Assembly (NCBI GenBank): GCA_029564115.1
Contig: JAKQQP010000267.1
Location: 1-64,000 of the forward strand
DNA length: 64,000 nucleotides
Direction: 5' to 3'
DNA from: Candidatus Rifleibacteriota bacterium
GTDB taxonomy: Bacteria > Riflebacteria > Ozemobacteria > Ozemobacterales > Ozemobacteraceae
Positions 58,841-64,000 of this stretch are shown in pieces. How positions within the stretch are numbered: the stretch's first letter is position 1; each line of letters opens with the position of its first letter. The notes beneath the pieces were generated by a model. It saw only the letters and a list, made by a program, of their open reading frames with translations, did no database searches and was not told the DNA's origin. Made by a program: the position numbers and the translations under genes.

Positions 58841-60340
58841 TCAGTTGCGGCGGCGGTTTCTGTCGCCGGAACCCTGGCGCGGGCGCTGGCGGTTGTCTGG
58901 TCTGCGATTCGAGGAAGCTGGTCTTGAATCAGGTCTGGCGGCAGGAGGGGCTTCGTGCTCGATGCCTCTTCCCTGGCGTATCAGACTCTGGTGAAAAGAG
59001 TCGATCAGCAACAGCAGCATTTCTTCGCCATTTTCGTGTTCGGTCAGCTCGCGAAGCAGGCCGTGATAACGCTTCATTCTCTCTTTTACCGCAGTTGAAG
59101 CATCGCGCAGACCGGCTTCGAGGTGAGCGGCAAGTTTTTCTGAGAGGCGCTTTTGAACATGTTCTTCGGTGGGCAGACCTCTTTCTTCCAGAGAAATACC
59201 GGCTCGTCGGGCAAATTTTTTGAGGTCGACAGCTTCGAGCTGGTTGACGAGACTGATGGCGATGCCGCGATTGCCGGCCCTGGCAGTTCTTCCGGCGCGG
59301 TGAATATACTGGTCGGTATCTTTGTGCATGTCATAGATGAATACATACTCGAGGTTGCTGATATCTATGCCACGGGCGGCAATGTCGGTGGCAACGAGAA
59401 AGCGCAGACTTTTCTGTTTCAGCTTTGCCATGACGGCTTCGCGGGCGTTCTGGCTGAGATCGCCGCTTATCTGGTCGGCATCATAGCCAAATCGTTTCAG
59501 GATTGCCGCCACATATTCAACCTCGTTACGGGTGTTGCAGAAGATAATGGCGTTGTCAGGGTCTTCAAGCTCGATGACCCGCATGAGAGCACGATCTTTC
59601 TGCATTGGGTCAACCACGTAGTAGATGTGATCCATTTCAGAGACGTGAACTCCATCGCCGCTGAACGTTAAGAATTCAGGGTTGCGAAGAAAACGGCTTG
59701 CAAGTCTCTTGACACTGTCAGGCATTGTGGCTGAGAACATCGCGGAGCAGCGGCGTGCCGGCAGAAATTCACCAATTCTGACCATGTCGCGGTAAAAGCC
59801 CATCGACAGCATTTCATCAGCTTCGTCGAAGACCAGATATTTAAGATTTTTAAGGCTGAGAGAACCGCGGATCAGGTGATCGAGAAGGCGCCCGGGCGTG
59901 CCTATGATCAGGTTGACGCCATTTTTAAAAGCCTCGAGCTGCGGGCGATAGGAAGTGCCACCATAGACTGCAACGGCGCTGGCACCCATCTCGGCGGTCA
60001 AAAGCTGAAACTCATGGTAGACCTGTTGGGCCAGTTCTCTTGTTGGCACCAGAATGAGCGCCTGGCACGCCTTTTGTTCTGGTATCAGTCTCTCGATTAA
60101 TGGCAGAAGAAACGCGGCAGTTTTGCCGCTGCCGGTTCTTGATTGAACTATTATGTCGCGACCGGCGAGAAGATAAGGCGCCACTCCGGCCTGAACCGGC
60201 ATGAGTTCTTTCCAGCCATGCTTGAAGATAGCTGTTTGCAGCGGTTCGCTGAAATCCTGGATCGCCGAAGGGGGCAGCACCTCGACAAAGCTTCCTGGGG
60301 TATCGTGCTGCAGTTGTTCGGTTTCAGGTTCTTGGGTCAT
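58841..60340 (-). CDS. DEAD-box RNA helicase
   Basis: The start is ATG 60340; a TTG nine bases upstream is possible. The 499-residue protein has all SF2 motifs in order: Q-motif around HGWKELMPVQAG, motif I SRTGSGKTAAF, Ia PTRELAQQ, GG, TPGRL, DEAD (FDEADEML), SAT (FSATMP), IIFCNTR, and HRAGRTARAGNRG. A C-terminal extension includes an Arg/Gly/Asn-rich tail, as in CshA or DbpA-like cold-shock helicases. It remodels rRNA or mRNA duplexes. It has its own consensus promoter. Confidence 0.95.
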   Translation of the reverse strand: MTQEPETEQLQHDTPGSFVEVLPPSAIQDFSEPLQTAIFKHGWKELMPVQAGVAPYLLAGRDIIVQSRTGSGKTAAFLLPLIERLIPEQKACQALILVPTRELAQQVYHEFQLLTAEMGASAVAVYGGTSYRPQLEAFKNGVNLIIGTPGRLLDHLIRGSLSLKNLKYLVFDEADEMLSMGFYRDMVRIGEFLPARRCSAMFSATMPDSVKRLASRFLRNPEFLTFSGDGVHVSEMDHIYYVVDPMQKDRALMRVIELEDPDNAIIFCNTRNEVEYVAAILKRFGYDADQISGDLSQNAREAVMAKLKQKSLRFLVATDIAARGIDISNLEYVFIYDMHKDTDQYIHRAGRTARAGNRGIAISLVNQLEAVDLKKFARRAGISLEERGLPTEEHVQKRLSEKLAAHLEAGLRDASTAVKERMKRYHGLLRELTEHENGEEMLLLLIDSFHQSLIRQGRGIEHEAPPAARPDSRPASSNRRPDNRQRPRQGSGDRNRRRN

Positions 60341-60387
60341 ATTTTTCAATACCTTTCGTTCTACTCTTCATTTTTTTATCAGCCGCT

Positions 60388-60416
60388 ATTCTAAGCGCCT
60401 TTGCTCTTCCTGTCAA
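60388..60416 (-). promoter_or_regulatory. Promoter of the DEAD-box helicase gene
   Basis: On the minus strand a perfect TTGACA (60416-60411) and TAGAAT (60393-60388) are at 17-base spacing, 48 bases before the ATG. It is strong by consensus. Confidence 0.82.
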
Positions 60417-60628
60417 AGTTTAATGATTTTAAGCCTGGGTTCAGGCGTGTGGCATTCTTGCCTCAGATTGCGGGTGCTGATATTTATTTTGTCGAGGTAA
60501 AACAACCGCGCCTTATATTGTTTTTTGCAATGAGGTTCAGTAAGGCTGCGATTCAGGCAGTTCGCAAAAACAGTGCGCTTTCTGGCATAAAGCTTGCTTA
60601 ATATTTATCAAAACAATTAAAAAATGCG
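60417..60628. other. Non-coding stretch without recognisable gene
   Basis: Short open frames here have no ribosome sites and read like chance. It lies between the helicase promoter and the candidate RNA. TTAATATT at about 60598 could be a weak -10 for the latter. Confidence 0.5.
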
Positions 60629-60777
60629 TTCAGCGCTGCTGAAAATATTATTTGAGCTGTCAGGCGAGGCGTCTCTCTAACGTGCCGAGCACTCAGGTAA
60701 AGCATTGCAGCAGCATGGTTGCAGGTGCATAAGCTGAACCGGCTGCCCCAGAAGGTTGGAAAAGCGCTGAAAATGCG
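60629..60777 (+). ncRNA. Candidate structured small RNA ending at a plus-strand terminator
   Basis: TTCAGCGCT (60629-60637) is perfectly complementary to AGCGCTGAA (60763-60771), enclosing about 125 bases. A strong terminator oriented for the plus strand follows at once, although no plus-strand coding gene precedes it. Internal local hairpins such as GTGC-CGA-GCAC are present. SRP RNA, tmRNA and RNase P RNA signatures were looked for and not found; a 6S-like RNA is possible but not supported by a clear central bubble. The promoter is not convincing. Confidence 0.35.
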
Positions 60778-60778
60778 G

Positions 60779-60807
60779 CCCCGGGTTTACCCGGGGTTTC
60801 TTTTTTT
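60779..60807 (+). terminator. Plus-strand intrinsic terminator without an upstream coding gene
   Basis: CCCCGGG (60779-60785) pairs with CCCGGGG (60790-60796) around TTTA, followed by TTTCTTTTTTT. The T-run is on the plus strand only; read in the other direction the downstream bases are GC-rich. It therefore does not serve the minus-strand gene ending at 60806. Confidence 0.8.
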
Positions 60808-61054
60808 ATTTGCCCTGTTTCTGGTTTTGGGCGTCAGTGCTGTCGTTCTGCTCAGAATCAGGATTTTTCTGACCGTCTTCATCTGGCTCTGTTAATAGAA
60901 CCGCTTCGAGCGGGTTGGGGGCTTCCTGATCGTCAGTTTCATCGTGCTCTTCCGGGGCGCCTGGTTTCATGAAAAAAAAGACCACCAGAAAAATCAGCAG
61001 GAAAATGAAATCGCCGGCATATCTTGCCCAAAGGGGGGCTTCTGCCTGGTTCAA
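60806..61054 (-). CDS. Small single-helix membrane protein with acidic tail
   Basis: The start is read as TTG 61054 in a TTGA overlap with the creatininase stop, with AAGGGAGGG eight bases before. An in-frame ATG at 61096 would overlap more and lacks a ribosome site. The 82-residue product has one membrane helix (FIFLLIFLVVFFFM, about residues 17-31) and a hydrophilic tail rich in Asp, Glu, Gln and Asn. It resembles no family that I can name. Coupling with the creatininase-like gene suggests a linked role. Confidence 0.7.
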   Translation of the reverse strand: MNQAEAPLWARYAGDFIFLLIFLVVFFFMKPGAPEEHDETDDQEAPNPLEAVLLTEPDEDGQKNPDSEQNDSTDAQNQKQGK

Positions 61055-61815
61055 GGTCGCAGCCCTCCCTTGATTCTTTTGAATGAATTCAACCATCTTT
61101 GCAGGCGTTTTTGTAAATCTTCAAGAACCAGACCGGCAAAATTTTCGGCTTTTTGCGGGTCAAAATCGGGGCGCCCCTGCCCATGGGTGCTTAACAAGAC
61201 TTCACCCGGCGGCGGAAACAGCCAGATTCCATCGTCAGGAACGTAGTCGTCTGTTTCAGAGGCGTAATTGGCATTTTCAACAAGCTCAGGAAAATAATTC
61301 AGCATCAGCGCTGTTTCTTCTACTGCCGCATGTCCTCCGGGTTTGCAATTATATACTCGTTCGACGTATTGCTCTGAAATGAGCCACCAGTTAATTACGG
61401 CCAGGCCGGTCGGTCTGACGCGTGATAGTTTTCTGACGACTCTTTTGAGTGATTCCCGGTTGCCGCCATGGCCGTTGACGATAATGATAGTTTTAAAACC
61501 CTGACTGCGAAAATTTTCGATAACTTTTTCGATAAAAGCTTCGAAAAGTTCCTCGGGAAAAAAACTTGCGGGTGAAGTTTGTGCGAGAACCCTGGTGATA
61601 CCGTATTCAAAAGTGGGAGCAACGGCTCCGTCAAGAGCGATGCTGAGGTCTTCGGCTATTTTTTCGGCACAGAAGCTGTCGGTACCGACTGGCAGGTGGC
61701 GGCCGTGAGCCTCAATAGTGCCGATTGGCAGAAAAAGCGGGGTTTCAGCTGCCAGAAGTGCTTCGACCTGTAAGGTATTCATATTTTTGAGTAGACGCGG
61801 CCGTTCTTTTTTCAT
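61051..61815 (-). CDS. Creatininase-family amidohydrolase
   Basis: The start is ATG 61815 with GGAG seven bases before; further upstream starts lack ribosome sites. The 254-residue protein has the creatininase fold motifs: PIGTIEAHGRHLPVGTDSF (metal ligands Glu, His, Asp), IIIVNGHGGNRESL and PGGHAAVEETALML. Members include creatininase, FAPy-type hydrolases and mycofactocin MftE peptidase, all binuclear-metal amidohydrolases. No mycofactocin genes are near, and the substrate cannot be set. The next gene starts in its stop. Confidence 0.9.
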   Translation of the reverse strand: MKKERPRLLKNMNTLQVEALLAAETPLFLPIGTIEAHGRHLPVGTDSFCAEKIAEDLSIALDGAVAPTFEYGITRVLAQTSPASFFPEELFEAFIEKVIENFRSQGFKTIIIVNGHGGNRESLKRVVRKLSRVRPTGLAVINWWLISEQYVERVYNCKPGGHAAVEETALMLNYFPELVENANYASETDDYVPDDGIWLFPPPGEVLLSTHGQGRPDFDPQKAENFAGLVLEDLQKRLQRWLNSFKRIKGGLRP

Positions 61816-61872
61816 GATTTTCTCCATTTGTGTATGCCAGATCCTATCACAACCGCCACTTTCATTGCTACG

Positions 61873-61881
61873 TGTTATAAT
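61873..61881 (+). promoter_or_regulatory. Extended -10 promoter for the right-edge gene
   Basis: TGTTATAAT (61873-61881) is an extended -10 with perfect TATAAT, 28 bases before the TTG start at 61909, in the divergent gap with the creatininase gene. No clear -35 is present. Confidence 0.55.
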
Positions 61882-61908
61882 GACGTCGAATGATTTTGTG
61901 AGGTTGTT

Positions 61909-64000
61909 TTGAAAAGCGACAGACTGTTTACCACAGACGGACAAAAAGTAACATTCAGGCTTCTGCCTTTGCCACTCTGGAAATCTCTGGCGGCAATTTT
62001 TCTGTTATTGAGCGTTCCGGTGGCTATTCTTGTTCGTCAGGCTGTCGGGGCTTTTGGTGCCACGGCGGCCATAGCTGAAAATGAAATCAGACAGCAGGTC
62101 GAAAAAGTTGCCGGACAGCTTGTTTTCGAGGCAAAAAACAGCGTTCAGGTTAAAGAGCTTTTTCGCGATTATTTTCTGGCAACACGTGAATATCTAAAAA
62201 CGCTGGCATATTTTGCAGAACTTCGTGGCGATTTCGGGGTAGTCATCCCGCCAACGTTAGATTATGGGCTGTTTCTGGCGCAAAAAGCCACAGAAAAAAG
62301 ATTGCAGCATCTGGAAGCTGGAATGCGGCGTTTGCTGCCGGGTTTGCAGCTTGTTAAATGGGGTCTCGATATGATGCCGCGCCCTGACAGCGACCAGTTG
62401 ACACCGCGCTGGGCATACCAGAAGCTCGCCGAATCGGTCGTTAGAAGTGTTAACCCGGGTGGTAAAGAACGAGGTATGAGTGCCGAATACCTTGAGTATC
62501 TGCCCATGCTGAACCGTTATTTTACCGGTGCGCACGGGCTGGGGAACTTTATCAAGTTTCCCGGAGATCTTCTCGAGTGCGGCAACCCTGCCGGTGACAA
62601 GTTGATGATGTACTGGGAGAGCGAGAGGACTCATGGTCTTTCTTTGCGCCGTCGCAGCGCCGGTGGGTTTCTTGGAGTAGTAGACGCGAGCGGCATGGAA
62701 AAGTTTTTTGGCATGCAGCTCGTTCTCAAGCGCAAAAATGAAGAGTTGAGCAGATCCGGTGTCTCATCAGGCTGGATCGTCGAGGCTGAACCCGAAAAAA
62801 AACGCCTGCCGGGGGTGCTTTTGCGGTTCAATGCAGAAGACTGGGTTGAATGGCTGTTGGCCCAGCCAGATGGTATATACGAGCGTTTCGGCGTCATAAT
62901 TTCGGTCAGAAGAAACTCTGATGGGCTGGTTATTCTTAATGCTGCCGATACAGCTTCTATAACCCTGCAGTTCGAGCGCAGAGTTTTTCTTCTGGGGCTG
63001 TTGATAGTTTTTTTGGCTGTGATGCCGCTGTGGCTTGTCTTCAGCAGAAGAAGCAATGGTGGCATGGCGGTAAGCATAAGATTTCAGATTGCCGGCCTTT
63101 TTCTATTCTCGATGCTTCTGCCGGTTGCCGTAATTTTTCAGCTGGGCAGCGAGTTGCTGCTCGATCGGCAGAAATCTTTCGAGGTCGATGCTTACAAAGA
63201 GATCGAAAGAGTAAAAAAAGATCTTGACGAAAATTCTGGTTATGCCTTCAGACAACTTGAAAAAATAAGCGAAAAAATGGGGCAACAGCTGATGCAGCTC
63301 AATTTTGACGCAAAAGGTCGTTTTGCCGAACCGGCTAATGCCGAAGAAGTTCTGCAGCATTTCGACGACAAAATCAGAGCTTTGCACGTCTATCTTTTTA
63401 ATTCTTATGCAGACCTCGTTTTTTCGAGCAGCTCGGGCGAAGAAAACCGTTCGGAAGGAGTTGGCCTTGTGCCGCTGGTGCAGTCCCTGGCAAAGCTTAA
63501 ATTGCGCTCTTCCGGCAAACTGAGAACCAGAGAAGGGGCTTTCGATGTCAGTCTCATGGATCTCGTTGTCGAAGCTACCGGCGGCTCGAATCTCAATGAA
63601 ATCAGTGCAATACTCAACAATCGTGAAAACCGCGCTTTCGAAACGGCCTTCAGTGGCCGCCGCAGTATCTTTTACGTTGGCCAGTTCTCGACGGCGAAGC
63701 TTCCGGGTGAGACGTTCAGTCTGGTAATGTTGATTCGTGACACTCATTTTGAGCGGTTGTACATGCGCCTGATGATCGAAAAACTTTGCGCCCGCCCAGT
63801 GTACAGGAATCGTATTCAGCTCTATTTCGGCGAGAATGACGCCAGCGGTTCGGGTTATTTTTACGACGCGCCTCTGGCGGATCCATGGTTTCCGTATACT
63901 TTCAATGGTACCGATTCGTTAAGGCTGGGGAGGCTCTCTGAGCCAACAAGATTCACGGGAAACACAGTCAAGGATAAAGTCACACTCGAAACCGGGCAGC
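61909..64000 (+). CDS. Large three-helix membrane protein, sensor-like, N-terminal 697 codons
   Basis: A single open frame without stops runs from TTG 61909 (GAGG five bases before) to the right edge. Helix 1 lies at about residues 23-45, then a first soluble domain of about 310 residues. Two close helices at about 359-378 and 391-409 are joined by a short basic loop. A coiled segment (SFEVDAYKEIERVKKDL) and a second soluble domain of at least 280 residues follow. The topology recalls receptors with two extracytoplasmic domains, with output such as SpoIIE phosphatase or kinase expected past the edge. No catalytic motif is visible in this part. The product is not identified. Confidence 0.8.
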   Translation, partial: MKSDRLFTTDGQKVTFRLLPLPLWKSLAAIFLLLSVPVAILVRQAVGAFGATAAIAENEIRQQVEKVAGQLVFEAKNSVQVKELFRDYFLATREYLKTLAYFAELRGDFGVVIPPTLDYGLFLAQKATEKRLQHLEAGMRRLLPGLQLVKWGLDMMPRPDSDQLTPRWAYQKLAESVVRSVNPGGKERGMSAEYLEYLPMLNRYFTGAHGLGNFIKFPGDLLECGNPAGDKLMMYWESERTHGLSLRRRSAGGFLGVVDASGMEKFFGMQLVLKRKNEELSRSGVSSGWIVEAEPEKKRLPGVLLRFNAEDWVEWLLAQPDGIYERFGVIISVRRNSDGLVILNAADTASITLQFERRVFLLGLLIVFLAVMPLWLVFSRRSNGGMAVSIRFQIAGLFLFSMLLPVAVIFQLGSELLLDRQKSFEVDAYKEIERVKKDLDENSGYAFRQLEKISEKMGQQLMQLNFDAKGRFAEPANAEEVLQHFDDKIRALHVYLFNSYADLVFSSSSGEENRSEGVGLVPLVQSLAKLKLRSSGKLRTREGAFDVSLMDLVVEATGGSNLNEISAILNNRENRAFETAFSGRRSIFYVGQFSTAKLPGETFSLVMLIRDTHFERLYMRLMIEKLCARPVYRNRIQLYFGENDASGSGYFYDAPLADPWFPYTFNGTDSLRLGRLSEPTRFTGNTVKDKVTLETGQ

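Noticed and set aside
60401..60601. 66-codon plus-strand open frame between helicase and ncRNA candidate
   Set aside because: It overlaps the helicase promoter, has no ribosome site and an untypical composition, and shows no family pattern.
60629..60777. SRP RNA, tmRNA or RNase P RNA
   Set aside because: The conserved GGAAGGAAGCAGC-type SRP apex, a tmRNA tag frame with CCA end, and RNase P core sequences were not found.
61828..61944. Longer N-terminus of the creatininase-family protein
   Set aside because: It covers the divergent promoter region and lacks a ribosome site; ATG 61815 has GGAG at the right distance.
1..64000. CRISPR arrays, insertion sequences, phage genes and tRNA genes
   Set aside because: No direct-repeat array, transposase or phage motif, or T-loop type tRNA sequence was seen on either strand.

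Overview
The window is a compact chromosomal segment of a diderm (Gram-negative-type) bacterium of intermediate G+C. It has no rRNA, no tRNA that I can recognise, no insertion sequence and no CRISPR array. Evidence for an outer membrane is a predicted beta-barrel protein, two O-antigen-ligase-family proteins and many exported TPR or periplasmic proteins. SpoVS, a GAF-rich set of HD-GYP, GGDEF and RsbU/SpoIIE regulators, very large TPR proteins and tandem DUF3857 proteins suggest an uncultivated deep-branching lineage of the Riflebacteria kind. That placement is inference from gene content only. TTG start codons are used often (at least nine genes).

Layout. The left edge (1-536) holds the N-terminus of an O-antigen-ligase-like membrane protein. 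From 673 to 3935 come a secreted Cys-motif protein, rarA, an HD-domain protein and a ferritin, closed by a long bidirectional hairpin. A five-gene minus-strand operon (14496 to 3988) joins an RsbU-type phosphatase, a diguanylate cyclase, an HD-GYP phosphodiesterase, a DHH-CBS-tRNA nucleotidyltransferase and a site-2 protease. Region 14642-21647 carries an SH3b-M23 peptidase, a beta-propeller protein, rpsT, holA, an M18 aminopeptidase, and the start of a MoxR-DUF58-TgpA cluster that ends at 23777.

Region 23861-35201 is the classical rpmH-rnpA-yidD-yidC-khpB-mnmE-mnmG-rsmG series. Here it contains two mnmG paralogues separated by a HEAT-repeat gene. Region 35332-41974 is a fatty-acid synthesis cluster (rpmF, plsX, fabK, fabD, fabG, acpP, a second FabK-like flavoprotein with a Cys cluster, fabF) without fabH. 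spoVS and an exported TPR protein follow.

From 54857 down to 43951 lies a probable minus-strand surface operon: two tandem DUF3857/transglutaminase paralogues (one with an intact triad, one without), an O-antigen ligase fused to TPRs, a 1243-residue exported TPR protein and an outer-membrane barrel-like protein. The right end holds a secreted rhodanese, a CBM20-esterase fusion, htpG, a DEAD-box helicase with its own promoter, a non-coding stretch with a plus-strand terminator that may mark a small RNA, a creatininase-family gene coupled to a small membrane protein, and the N-terminal 697 codons of a large three-helix membrane protein running off the right edge.

How the genes work together: translation and RNA housekeeping (S20, L34, L32, RNase P protein, MnmE/MnmG, RsmG, CCA/A addition), membrane biogenesis (YidC, YidD, Fab enzymes, PlsX), second-messenger and partner-switch signalling, and cell-surface assembly. 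All functions are read from sequence motifs and gene order; no database search was possible.
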